From Cyrtodaria siliqua (taxonomy: Eukaryota > Mollusca > Bivalvia > Adapedonta > Hiatellidae), in NCBI GenBank assembly GCA_037043455.1, contig JAWPHD010005092.1, positions 106,955 to 170,954 of the forward strand: a stretch of DNA of 64,000 nt. The letters run 5' to 3'. How positions within the stretch are numbered: the first letter of the stretch is position 1; each line of letters begins with the position of its first letter. The notes under the pieces were generated by a model that was given only the letters and a program-made list of their open reading frames with translations, was not told the origin of the DNA and did no database searches. Shown in pieces: positions 44,791 through 55,044 of this stretch. The position numbers were made by a program, and so were the translations under genes.

Positions 44791-44878
44791 ATATTTGATT
44801 GAGTGACACGTGACATGTATCGTGCAGTCAGATGGTATGTTCTAAACATTACATACATATATGAAATATTATTGCAAA

Positions 44879-44948
44879 GCATCGAAGTTCTGTGATAGAA
44901 TGCTCGCCTGCCATACGGGCGGCCCGGGTTCGATTTCCGGCCGATGCA
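44879..44948 (+). pseudogene. tRNA-Gly(GCC)-like sequence, degraded (Y3)
   Basis: It is 70 nt, with one base lost in the D region (CGAAGTTCTGTGATAG), breaking the D stem. The GCC anticodon and most of the T arm are kept. It lacks a downstream poly-T terminator. Orthologous to 9,450-9,520 and 26,636-26,706. Confidence 0.7.
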
Positions 44949-45375
44949 CATGTTTGTGTATAATAATTTCAAGAAAATGGCAGAACAATTCGCAATGTAC
45001 GCATTACGATTTACGCACAATATAATGGGAACTAACACTATAATAGTTCATATTGTGTACAGTTCCTTAAATAAGGACGTGCGCGTCGACATATTCTATT
45101 ATATTGTCTTTTACCCTAATCAAATAAATTGTACAGTAATACTGTTTGATATACAATAAAATGATACTTCGGCCATTAATAATTATATACTTATATCGAT
45201 CCAGCCAATAATCGTACCTGTTCCAATAGTATTTTCCAACTGTTCCATCCTCTACAGCACGCTCGTGCATTACTTAACTTCACATTCCTATGTTTGTTAA
45301 TTATTAAATACAAATTACCTGTAACTCACGTTTACTGAACAATACCGCTCTAGATAAACTGATTAATTACACGTA

Positions 45376-45556
45376 TGTAGGAACCACCTTTGTTACAACG
45401 TCGCTATCTGTTGTAGCCGTCCGTAAAAGTTACAAGCCGTCCGTAAAAGTTACACTAAACTCTATCTGTTACAATCTTACCGCAAATGTTACAAAATGTA
45501 GTTGTGATAAAAGTTACAACGTCTACGCTATCTGTTACAATATTTTTAACTACCGA
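45376..45556. repeat. GTTACAA-rich imperfect repeats
   Basis: GTTACAACGTC, CTATCTGTTACAAT and GCCGTCCGTAAAAGTTACA recur two or more times in about 180 bp. The block replaces about 560 bp that the other Y copies have here. No gene. Confidence 0.6.
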
Positions 45557-45824
45557 TGGAATATCTGAGAAAGGCGTAATGGAATAATTCAACATCCTGC
45601 GAAATCGCAGTTAGCCTCCATGATTGGTGAAAGAAGAAAGATATAAAAGCACAACAGACGTCTTTCGGCAGTGTTTACATGAAGCAAAACAGATTTGATA
45701 TATTTGATAATTTATATACTGACTTAATGTTTAAATACCTTCAGTTTCCTTCCTTACAAAATGAAACAATGCATTTATACTACATATATATACTTTGATA
45801 TTATTGAAGTAATGTAGATCTTTC

Positions 45825-46030
45825 TCTAAATTCTACCGCCGTAAAATTCTACTGCTGGAAAAGTACAACACCAACCTTAAGACACTTCTGCGACTAGGCA
45901 TATCACAACCCTCATTTTATGAAGATGTGGTCTATAAACTTCGAAAGTTAAAGGGGTCTGACGGTTTTCCTGACCGCTTTACAAATTTAATCAGGAAGTT
46001 CGTCAGAAAAGGATATAACCCTTTGGTTTA
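45825..46030 (+). pseudogene. RT C-terminal fragment (Y3)
   Basis: One frame gives YNTNLKTLLRLGISQPSFYE, then DVVYKLRKLKGSDGFPDRF and IRKFVRKGYNPLV. This is the same region as 39,430-39,688 (minus) and the tail of 13,238-13,970. It is better preserved here than in Y1 or Y2 but lacks everything upstream because of the internal deletion. The following 46,030-46,385 is noncoding and matches Y1 14,000-14,340. Confidence 0.7.
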
Positions 46031-46578
46031 ACAGCGCACTGCATGTTTAGTGATTGACCCCTCTACAGTCAGTCATTACGCTTCACTTTTCACTTGTGCG
46101 ATGACTTGGACTACCTCTTGGGACTCTATGATTGTACCTACTGAAACCCCAACTAAGGGAGGTGGGCGCATTAGTTTTCGTCCCTCGGGTTTTCTGGTCG
46201 TACCCTAGATTGGTTTTCTCTTTAGCTGCAACTACTATGGTTGTTTAGTACGATTCTGGATACATCCTGAGACGTTTATTATTTTGTATGTGTTTCTTTA
46301 GTTGGTTTCTCTGGATGTGGACTTTATTGTTAGAGATTTCCTTTTGATGGGATTTAGTTTTGTTTACACTGTCTTGTTTATTTGGGCGCTGAAGACAGGA
46401 TAATAGCGAGGATTGTGCGCATATAAAATCGATTCAAGCTAACCAGTAGGTCTTATTGCCTGCTGACCGTCAAAAAAATCGATAATGATTATGATCCAAT
46501 TCCCACAGTTTATGTCGGTTTTGCGTGTTAAAGAGGTGCAAAATGCAGTAAAAGTCGATATGAGAGTTATGTGATAAT

Positions 46579-46727
46579 AGAATCTAACAGTCGTTCTCAT
46601 TCATTATTGAATTTATTAAAATCGTTAGCTAAAATGATATAATGCTCGGCAAGAGCATCGCATTATATCATTTTGCCAACTCGTTTAATAAATTCAATAA
46701 TAAATGAGTACTCATGTAAGATCCTCT
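46579..46727. mobile_element. Foldback MITE with ATGCTCGGCAAGAGCAT centre
   Basis: The arms (CATTATTGAATTTATTAAA, AAATGATATAATGC) pair across the CTCGGCAAGAG centre, and the outer right end is CATGTAAGATCCTCT. It is the most complete member of the foldback family also seen at 42,177. It sits outside the X and Y units, so it is independently inserted. Confidence 0.8.
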
Positions 46728-47363
46728 GTATATATACATTCATGTCGGAATCTTCAATATGATTCCATCCATGACTGTACTCGTATGTTCATGGAACATA
46801 TTTGCTTACAAATAATTATGTGCAGGTTATTCTAAAATACTTTTCATATTCAATGTGTACAATGGACGTATTCTGTCATTAACAACACATATTACAAAGT
46901 GTTAACATTTTTTTATGTTTAGAGATAAACTTGTAATCCAATCTTTACCCAACCTTTACGAAACGAAATAAAAGATCAAGTACGGAATCACAATTAGTTT
47001 ACTTCATCTTACTTTAACCTGTTTATCAAATACATTCTTGAAAAACAAACATCACAACATCACTCTCCCTTAAGGAAACGAAACATAAGGAAGAGTCAAT
47101 GACATCACATTTTACTATTAACATGGTACTGTTGAGCTGACTTTCCAATATTTCTTTTTTATAATTGTAAGATGGAAAACCTCTTAATCGGCACCAGGGA
47201 CATATAAAGTGTAATACAGAACTACCATAGTTTTAATTATCTATAAAAGGAAATCACATTATTATTAGGGAAAAAATCTATTTTGTCCCGTTAATGAATC
47301 CTTATTTTTCGAAAATGCCGATGACATGTTTCACAAGCTTAAAATGGTGAATTAATTAGCAAA
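46728..47363. other. Unassigned AT-rich stretch
   Basis: No open frame with recognisable similarity, no tRNA and no clear repeat arms seen. Confidence 0.4.
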
Positions 47364-48357
47364 ATATTTGACAAGAGAGATATTTTTAATTTTGATATCG
47401 TTAATTATCCTCATTAAGATGGGGATGTTCCCCCGAGCAACTTCTTATGGTGTGTATGTGTCTCAACTTATTCGTTTTTTTAGAGCTTGTACTCAAGTTG
47501 AAGACTTTAATATTCGTAATCTTTGTATAACTAAAAAGCTACTCCATCAGGGTTAACGTTACGATACACTTCGTAAAACCTTTTTGCAAAAGATTATTAT
47601 CGTAACCTGATCTTCTTTCCAAATATAAAAGTAATTTAAGAACTCTTCTGCGACAAGTACTATCATAATCTGACTTCTATGGTGACTTGATTTTTTAAAT
47701 TTCGTAAGATCTTTTGTCATGATCACTTTCATACTGTTTTTGTTAAACTTGTTAAAAGGCTTATCAAAAGAGGTTATGACCCTATCATTTTGCAAAGCAC
47801 TACGTGCTTGTTGGTGGACCCATTTACAGTTCGCAACTATGATGACCTCTACCTAAAGCCCAAAAGGACGGTGACGTTTGATGTTTTCTGCAGTCTTGTC
47901 TTGTCGTGCCTTCAATGGTTTGTTCTCTTGTTGCTCAGGCTTTTTTCAAGTAATTGAGTACCTTCTTTGTGGCTTTCTAGGCTATCATTTTTTTTGTATT
48001 TATATTTACACGAGCATCTTTGTGTTTTACTTATATTGACTATAAATGCTGCCTTGTTGGTTTGAGAATAGTTCATGGCGGGGATTTTTTATTTACACTG
48101 TTCCGTTTTATTGGGTTGACAATAGGTATTAAAGTGTGAAGTTTGGTGCACCCTAGAACCTGGTTTACACCCCTAACGGCCTTGTTTGCCACTGACTGTT
48201 CCAAGGCGTTAGCCCTATTGTCAACCCTTTTGCGTTTGTGATGTCTTATTTGGCCTTTTATTCATCTTTAAATTTGTTCTTTGTTTCTGTGTGTGTTTGT
48301 GGTTGACTGTCGTCCTTGAATGCCGCTTTTCCCGTTCGATTTTTATATCTATATTAA
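47364..48357 (+). pseudogene. Penelope-like-type element, 3' half with RT C-terminus
   Basis: Frames starting at 47,364 read IFDKRDIFNFDIVNYPH, then a stop, then TSYGVYVSQLIRFFRAC and VEDFNIRNLCITKKLL. The uninterrupted ITKKLL here shows where the nested insert struck the minus-strand copy. RT thumb debris continues to YDPIILQ near 47,790 and NYDDLYL near 47,850. From 48,135 the noncoding end matches the Y termini (GGTGCACCCTAGAACCTGG) and finishes at the TTCGATTTTTATATC terminus. The upstream part, including motifs A to C, is missing. It is on the opposite strand to the X3 copy. Confidence 0.75.
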
Positions 48358-48685
48358 ACAATGGGTAATCAAGTTGAAATATTATACCGCCTGTATTTGC
48401 AATGTTTTGTTCTGTCTGCTTCTTGGCTCGATCGATCGGATTTAACATTTAGAGGCAACATTAAATTTGCTAAGCACTATATCGGCCTCTAACGCGGTTA
48501 AGTCGAGATAATGAAACGTGCCTTTGGGCAGCATATAACAAATTTAATTATTAAGAAGGCGCTCACTTGACTAACACATAAGCAAATATGATCATTTATT
48601 AAGTTGTTTGGCAAGTATTGGGCGCGGCTCCAAATAGCGGGCTGCCGGCAAACACATACATATATCATGGCAGCCTTTAAAAAGT

Positions 48686-48805
48686 TTCACAAAAGAGGGC
48701 ATGGCCAAAAGGCCTGATAGCCTTAAAGAAGCCCCAATAGGCTGAAACAAAAGAGGGCATGGCCCAACAGCCGTATACCCTTTGTGAAGCCCCAAAATGC
48801 TTAAA
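48686..48805. repeat. Two 60-65 bp tandem units
   Basis: AAAAGAGGGCATGGCC and GAAGCCCCAA-AGGCT recur in order in two adjacent units. The flanking 48,360-48,685 and 48,806-49,090 hold nothing that I recognise. Confidence 0.65.
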
Positions 48806-49090
48806 TAAAATGTTTATTCAAAACTCTAATTCTAAAGTAAAATGTTTCTTCATTTAATCACTTGAAAGTTATTTTGTTTCTAAAGTTTACAATAATGTGC
48901 ACAACCGAACTAGGCTTGAGTCACCAACAATACGTCCCAAAAGGTTTAATATTTCATGCTGTAATCCCTAGGGAATAGTGGTCAGTATTACATTGACATT
49001 TACTAATTATAAGATGGTTAATTGCCCTTAAATTTGATTTCACTGATTTGAAGGATTCGCTGAAGGCCATATTGCAGAGATCAATACATA

Positions 49091-49575
49091 CTGATAAAGG
49101 TGATCCTTTGTAAGCAACAAACACAATTAAGAGAATAAAGCAGCATACTCGGTTTTATTGAGTCTGTTCATGAGAAGTAATGAAATAAGCAACACCTCTC
49201 ACGCCCCCCTAGCACCGGTTGGGTTGAGCGGTATTCTACTTCAAAGCCACCTATATTGGGATCGTTGGTCCCAAAGGACCAGTAAAAATAACACTACTGA
49301 TTCGTAGCACGGAGAGACTTTTTACAGCCGCCACACTGCACTAAACGAACGCTGTAAATGTTAATAAATACTGATAAAAGTGATCCTTTGTGAGCAACAA
49401 ACACAATTAAGAGAATAAAGCAGCAGTCTCGGTTTTATTGAGTCTGTTCATGAGAAGTAATGAAAGAAGCAACACCTCTCACGCCCCCTAGCATCGGCTT
49501 GAGCGGTATTCTACTTCAAAGCCACCTATATTTGGCTCGTTGGTCCCAAAGGACCAGTAAACATAACACTACTGA
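49091..49575. repeat. 280-bp tandem duplication of an interspersed repeat
   Basis: Units at 49,091-49,370 and 49,371-49,575 share CTGATAAARGTGATCCTTTG, TGAGTCTGTTCATGAG, CTCACGCCCCCTAGC and the palindromic GGTCCCAAAGGACC. A related, more diverged copy lies inside the Y1 insert at 18,295-18,400. Confidence 0.85.
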
Positions 49576-49588
49576 TATTATTAAAATG

Positions 49589-49738
49589 AAGTTTTAAACG
49601 TTAAATTACGGTCGAAAATAAGACCAAGGAATTTTGTCTCATCCATTACTGGTATTGGTGACCCATCCAGTGCTAGATGAGGGTTTTCATGATGTTTACG
49701 TAGTTGACAAAAGTGCATACAGTTAGTTTTAGATTTAG
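49589..49738 (-). pseudogene. I/Nimb-type LINE RT C-terminal piece, inverted
   Basis: On the minus strand the frame reads KTNCMHFCQLRK, then LDGSPIPVMDETKFLGLIF, then DRNLTF before a stop. This is the RT thumb region of I/Nimb/R1-like LINEs. The next residues of the same protein (HLKYLKAKCLKALN) are on the plus strand from 50,281. It is therefore either an inverted part of that LINE copy or a second fragment. Confidence 0.65.
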
Positions 49739-49789
49739 AACACGATATACAGTATAACATATAAGTAGCTCAATTTAGTTAATTCGCAC

Positions 49790-50255
49790 TTATCCGAAAA
49801 CGAAGTTGATTTAGGCCAACGTGTGGTGAAGTGTGGTGTGGTGAAGTGAGCGTGCTCCCACTTCGTCATCGAGCATGATTAGTGGCTCCAGGCAGACTAG
49901 GTGGAACGAACCGGGGTCCGACGCATTGGGTGTACAGTTATGGTGGTTCAGCTATGGTGATATGAGCTTGGCCGATTTGCAAGCAAAGTTGATGATGGTT
50001 TGAAGTCAGTGAAAACCCAGTCCAGTTTAATTGTGTTAAAAGTATTGTTTAGGTTCCAGTGTCGCCATACAAATGACGTTGTCGTTGGTCTCACGAAATT
50101 CAATGACATTATATAAGTTTGTGAAATTGCGGTAGGGCACACGCTCACTTTATCATCGTTAGAGTATTGTATGCGCGTTACATAAACATATTATGATATA
50201 TCCAATTTTCTTTGGCTGGTGTTGGATTTGCGTTTAGCCAAAACAAATCATTTTG
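49790..50255 (+). other. Noncoding stretch between the LINE pieces
   Basis: It contains GTGGTGAAGTG twice and a GCGTGCTCCCACTTCGTC block. It may be an untranslated leader of the LINE joined to its 3' half by an internal deletion, but I have no direct proof. No open frame shows a domain. Confidence 0.35.
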
Positions 50256-50280
50256 GCCGTGGCATTAATAAAATATAGCA

Positions 50281-51385
50281 CACCTTAAATACTTGAAGGC
50301 CAAGTGCCTTAAAGCTCTTAATTGACTTAAAGTTGTTGCAAACACTAATTGGGGAGCAGATCGTAAAGAAACAACTTTATAGATTACTTATCAGATCCAA
50401 GCTGGACTACGGCTCAATAGTGTATGGATCGACTCACAAGTCATACTTGCAGATGCTCGATCCTATACATAATCAAGGATTATGACTCGCATAAGGTGCC
50501 TTTCGGACATCACCAGCCAAAAGCCTATATGTTGAAGCTAATGAACCATCACTGTCTCATAGACGGGACAAATTAGCCCTTCAATATGACATTAAATTAC
50601 AATCTAACCCTTCAAACCCAACTTTCGACACTGTTTTTAAACATAGTTATGAACCTCTTTTTGATCGAAAACCGAAGGCCATTCGACCATTTGGTCTTCG
50701 TATTAAACCAAAATTAAGAGACACTGAAATCGACCTAAATTTGATTACCAAGTACAAAGTACCACACATTCCACCGTGGACTGTGGAAACACCAACAATT
50801 ATTTTTGATCTTTGTAATAGTTACAAATCCAGTACAGATCCTACTGTCTTTCAAAGCAAAGTTAATGACATTAAATCGAAATACAGTAAATTTCAACTTA
50901 TATACACAGATGGTTCTAAAGATGGAGATAAGGTAGCTGCAGCAGCTGTTGTTCACAAACACAGCATAAAGAGCCGCCCGCCTGACAAGGCCTCTATCTT
51001 TTCAGCTGAACTTAAGGCAAATGAACTTGCCTTAAACTATATTCAGGAATCTGATGATGACCGTTTTATAATATTTTCTGATTCCCTTTCATCTCTTCAA
51101 GCCTTGGGTAATATGAAACATGATAACCCAGTTGTGATTCAACTTTTACGAAAGTACAGTTCTCTTATAGTTGATAATGTTATTATATTCTGCTGGCTTC
51201 CAAGCCATGTAGGAGTACGTGGTAATGATAGAGCTGATAGTGCTGCTAAAGCAGCATTGGGTTTACATATATATAATGCAAAATTACCTTATACTGATTT
51301 TAAAAGTTGTATTAACACATATATTCGTAACTCTTGGCGAGCCACTTGGGATTTCTCAGTTAACAATACACTCCATTCAATTTAA
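50281..51385 (+). pseudogene. I/Nimb-type LINE: RT C-terminus plus RNase H domain
   Basis: Early broken frames give HLKYLKAKCLKALN and LDYGSIVYGSTHKSYLQML. From 50,495 one frame stays open to 51,385. It reads FRTSPAKSLYVEANEPSL, HRRDKLALQY, then an RNase H fold: YTDGSKDGDK (first Asp) near 50,907, FSAELKANELAL (Glu), IIFSDSLSSLQAL (Asp) and FCWLPSHVGVRGNDRADSAA (His and last Asp) near 51,190. All four acidic catalytic residues are present. RNase H removes the RNA strand after reverse transcription. Its presence places the element in the I/Nimb-like group rather than the CR1/L2/Rex group seen at 2,814-6,946. The 5' part, including the endonuclease and RT core, is absent. Confidence 0.85.
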
Positions 51386-51690
51386 CCGTTACTTAAAAAT
51401 TTCGTTCTTGTATATGGTATTCTATACCCATTCGTCGAGAAGAAGTTGTCGAGTGCCCGATGCAGGATAGGGCATACACGTTATTATTACAAGGTGAGCA
51501 ATTACCAGAATGTATACCCTGCTTTGCACCGTTAACGGTCAAACACATCTTGTTGGAATGTGTAGACTTTGATCCTATGCGTCAAAGTTACTACAATGTT
51601 AATACTATGAAAGAGTTATTTGTTACTACAGATTTTAGTCTTGTTTCAGATTTCCTGAAAGAAATCAGACTATATAAATCATTATAATAA
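51386..51690 (+). pseudogene. Same LINE: C-terminal Cys/His region after a frameshift
   Basis: After the stop at 51,383-51,385, another frame (51,460-51,687) continues with AYTLLLQGEQLPECIPC, PLTVKHILLECVDF and a terminal KEIRLYKSL. The C-x2-C...H-x4-C spacing is the usual C-terminal knuckle of these LINEs. Between 51,386 and 51,460 the frame must change once. Confidence 0.8.
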
Positions 51691-51846
51691 TCAGACTTTA
51701 TAAATCACTATGTTCTTATATATATTTAGTTGTTTATACATCCGTTGACGGGCATTTGTTGATTTACATTTATACATAGTTTATATTACTACCATATCAT
51801 TCCTTATTTGTAAATAGTGTTATCGTTATACATTTACATTATACAA

Positions 51847-51980
51847 TTATGGACTTTTCAGCTGTTATACATGATGTGATATGCACCAAAAAAATCATTA
51901 TTGACCGAGGCGATAGCCGAGGTCAATAATGATTTTTTGGTACATATCAACATCATGTATAACAGCTGAAAAGTCCATAA
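51847..51980. mobile_element. Near-perfect palindrome with 60-bp arms
   Basis: The arms 51,847-51,906 and 51,921-51,980 are complementary apart from a few mismatches (TTATGGACTTTTCAGCTG at the outside). The loop is GAGGCGATAGCCGA. It lies about 150 bp beyond the end of the LINE. It is a foldback MITE or recently formed hairpin. Confidence 0.85.
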
Positions 51981-52643
51981 CTGTTTTATTATATAACCCT
52001 CAATTTATCATATTGTTATTAATAGGCGGCTCGTGGGATTCCCCGGTCTTCCCCTGTTACTATTTATAAAACTGGTCAATATCAGAAAAAAACAGGTCAA
52101 TATCGCTAGATATTTTTTCTAAAAAATTACTTTTTAGCCAATGAAAACGCGTCTATTTATAGGTTATATAATAATAATTTTTATTAAATACTTCATTTCT
52201 TCCTCTTTCATCAGTTTTTACGCAAATATGACCCATTTCTGTGTCGACGTGCCGTAATTCATTCATTCAATATATAATGAGGTAACATGTAGACTTGTAG
52301 TGACAGGACTGAGTTGAAAATCACAGGAACGTTAAGCCGACGAAACTCTATCTTCCTGTCATCCTGACAGTTACGGAATAATGGCAGTGGAAGCTGCGGC
52401 CGCACCAATCCTAAAAAAAATCCGCTAAACGGACCCGTAGATGGCCACATATGTTTTAAAACAAGTTACAAGCCCTAACATTTATTTGACTTCTAGCTCA
52501 AAAATAAATTCATTCATCCAGAAAATGATCAAGTGTTTCTAAGAGTGGGGGATCAAACTCAAGTCACATTCCGATTTCTTATCTAAGGCAATCGGCGCAA
52601 TTATAAATTATCTACCCGGGGAGTATTTAAAGAGCCGTCCATT
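51981..52643. other. Mostly unassigned, with a SINE 3' tail
   Basis: At 52,165-52,275, TGTGTCGACGTGCCGTAATT and ATTC repeats match the SINE end at 35,341-35,469. The rest holds no gene that I recognise. Confidence 0.5.
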
Positions 52644-53018
52644 CTATCTAAGGTAACCTCTGTGGTATTTTTTAAACTGATTATCAGCTGATTGAATAGT
52701 GCGTTCCAGAGAACCAACTATTGTACCCGATTTATAATACCCTTGTTCAATACGATAGCATCGTATATGTGTTAAATACAAATTAACATATCTTACTAGA
52801 ACAAAAGTATTACTTGGAGTGGTACCGATTGGCCGTACATGAGAACCATGGTTACAAAGCGGGCCATCCGGACATGAAATTATGTTGGAAGGATGCATGC
52901 GGGCACTGTGAAGCTCATGTTCGCACTTGTCTTCCACCGCCATTTCCTTAGCTGTTATATTGAACTCTGCTGTGGCACCGCCGCTAACCAGTATATCGAC
53001 TGATGATTCGCTCCGCAC
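52644..53018 (-). CDS. Unrecognised 124-codon open frame
   Basis: It is one of the longest open frames not explained by a transposon, in a stretch with visibly higher GC than its surroundings (about 52,640-53,150). It starts with Met-Arg-Ser-Glu and contains a Cys/His-containing segment (CEHELHSARMHPSNIISC). No family is recognised, there is no signal peptide or membrane helix, and no splice structure is evident. In the X/Y region I can test open frames against paralogs, but this one has none. It could be chance, an exon, or part of an unknown element. Confidence 0.2.
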   Translation of the reverse strand: MRSESSVDILVSGGATAEFNITAKEMAVEDKCEHELHSARMHPSNIISCPDGPLCNHGSHVRPIGTTPSNTFVLVRYVNLYLTHIRCYRIEQGYYKSGTIVGSLERTIQSADNQFKKYHRGYLR

Positions 53019-53237
53019 TGACTATTTAGAGCTTCTCAACAAGTCAGGTCCAAACGGACAGCGCGCAAAATCTTCTTCACAGCTGACCCGGTCTTAGTCA
53101 ATGGCAGGTTACTTTCCTGTCCGGTTTGCAGATTACCCCTTGACAAGCTCGATTCGTGAAACAGAATAAAACTGAAATCACTAACTAGTTTCTAACCATA
53201 TCTAGTTTGATTAAATTTGAAGTAAATGTCCCATTTC

Positions 53238-53682
53238 ATTATGTTATTATTATTATTATTATTTGTGTATTTAAGGTGCATGTAGATCCAATATCTATTG
53301 AAAATATATTTGTTTATACATTTATTTATTTATTCAGTTGTTTATTTATGTATTCATTTTGATGATTGTGATTATTATTATCTACTTTACTTGTTTATTT
53401 ACTTATGTATTCATTTATTATTATTTTATTATTATTATTAGTAGCAGTATATAGATATTTATATATAATACATATATGTTTTATTATTATTATTATTATT
53501 ATTATATGTTTTTATTATTTTTTATTTTGTTTATTTTATTTTTTTTATTCATTCGTTCATCTATTGAATTATATTTTCATTTTTTTATTTTTTATTTTAT
53601 TATTTATTTATCATTATTATTATTATGATCATGATTATTATTCATTATTAATGTTAATGATATTTATTCTTTAGCACTATTG

Positions 53683-53723
<41 letters not shown>

Positions 53724-53762
53724 GTTTTAGTATTTGTATTGTTATTATAAATAATGTTTTTA

Positions 53763-53797
<35 letters not shown>

Positions 53798-53830
53798 TAT
53801 ACTGTGTATTTATTTTATAATTTACTCTAT
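53238..53830. repeat. ATT/TTA microsatellite and low-complexity tract
   Basis: Long runs of (ATT)n and (TTA)n are interrupted by TATTTATTT stretches. Purer blocks lie at about 53,245-53,263, 53,481-53,507, 53,684-53,724 and 53,766-53,800. The 89-codon frame at 53,405-53,674 is a translation of the microsatellite, not a gene. Confidence 0.95.
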
Positions 53831-54727
53831 CTGCTGAATTATGTATTTTATTACAACAGCTTTAATTATTTCATTTTATGGTTTTATTATTTTTCAAACG
53901 TATACCTAATTAAGTAATAAAATATCTCGATGTGTTATATATAATAATATTCATTTTTTATGATTGTTATTATTATTGACCGTGTTGTATTCTATTATTT
54001 AAATAATTTGCAACTCTAAGATAGAAATGAGAGATCAACTATTTTTAGAGATTAATTAAATCCGGATAGAGTGGAACACATTCCTGTTTTGTACGAGACA
54101 AAGGGTTAACTTATAGACATGATAGAAAAAAAAACTAATGTCTATAAAAAAAAAAAAAGCTGTTAAAATGCGAAAACATCATGCATTTAAACTATGTCAG
54201 AATACATCTTAATATTTAAACTTCGTGAAATGCGAAATATTGATACACATAACCCAATAACAACATACACACAATTCAGTTTTTTACTCAACATCGACAA
54301 AGCACAGACCTTATATTTTCATTTTGAAAGGAAGAGGATGTGAAGAGTTGCGCATGCGCAATTATACGAATGTTACCATTGCAGATCTAGCTTTCATAAA
54401 CAGTGGGTGCCTCGAAATAACCTTGGCTATTAACTAGTAATAGCCCGTTATATATAACTCTTTGAATACGTTAGTTTTGTTTTGTGTTTGCATCCGTCCA
54501 ATAGATGTTTGTTACATGTAATGTTATAATAGTTGTTCGTACGATATATCACTGACACACATCTGCTTGTATCTTTAGGATTAAGCCCAAAATATTAACG
54601 TTTGAGTCACACATATTTCTATATGTTTACAGTATAAACGTTCATAAAAATCTGCTATGTCTAGATAAGATAAATACTAATAAATGTCAATTTCATATGA
54701 GTATTTATCTTTGACGGTTATAGGATT
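53831..54727. other. Unassigned AT-rich stretch
   Basis: I see only short A runs and no gene or clear inverted arms until the MITE half at 54,728. Confidence 0.4.
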
Positions 54728-54801
54728 ATTTGTGAACGAAATTTGAGCACGTGAGCTCAAGTCTAAAAATATTATTGAGAATGGTTGGTGAATTTCAGGC
54801 C
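54728..54801. mobile_element. Half-MITE, same family as 6,947-7,192
   Basis: TTTGTGAACGAAATTTGAGC, the palindrome-like ACGTGAGCTCAAGTC and GGTTGGTGAATTTCAGGCC match the right half of the MITE split by the LINE. The left half is not recognisable. Confidence 0.55.
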
Positions 54802-54983
54802 TGACTGTCATCTTGATAAAAATGATATATAGGGTCCTATACTGAACCAAACAACTAACGCACCAGTAGACAATTTAATGTCTCAATAATAACAATCAAT
54901 AAATCAAACGGTCTCCAACGGTACCAGTCGGCATATAATACGATCATACATTAAAGGTATTGTCTACTGTAGTCTAGTAATTA

Positions 54984-55044
54984 TACTTTCTGTTGGAATT
55001 TGTTTGACCTTAAAACCAGGTCAAACAAATTCCAACAGAAAGTA
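54984..55044. repeat. Short hairpin in the left TIR
   Basis: TACTTTCTGTTGGAATTTG and its exact complement face each other over a loop of about 7 bases. The right TIR has only one of the two halves (59,832-59,858), so the left arm gained an inverted duplication. Confidence 0.8.

Larger units (their letters stand above)
43313..46385. repeat. Macro-repeat segment Y, copy 3 (Y3), partial
   Basis: It starts at the equivalent of Y1 position about 7,850. It follows Y1 to about 10,228, jumps to about 10,790 via a short replacement (45,376-45,556), follows to about 11,048, then joins Y1-equivalent 13,757 directly at 45,818. The second tRNA-Gly and the SINE are therefore lost. It ends near the Y1 equivalent of 14,340. 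Confidence 0.8.

Noticed and set aside
53405..53674. 89-codon hydrophobic open frame as a membrane protein
   Set aside because: It is a translation of the ATT/TTT microsatellite, and the residue bias (I, L, Y, F) is a codon artefact.
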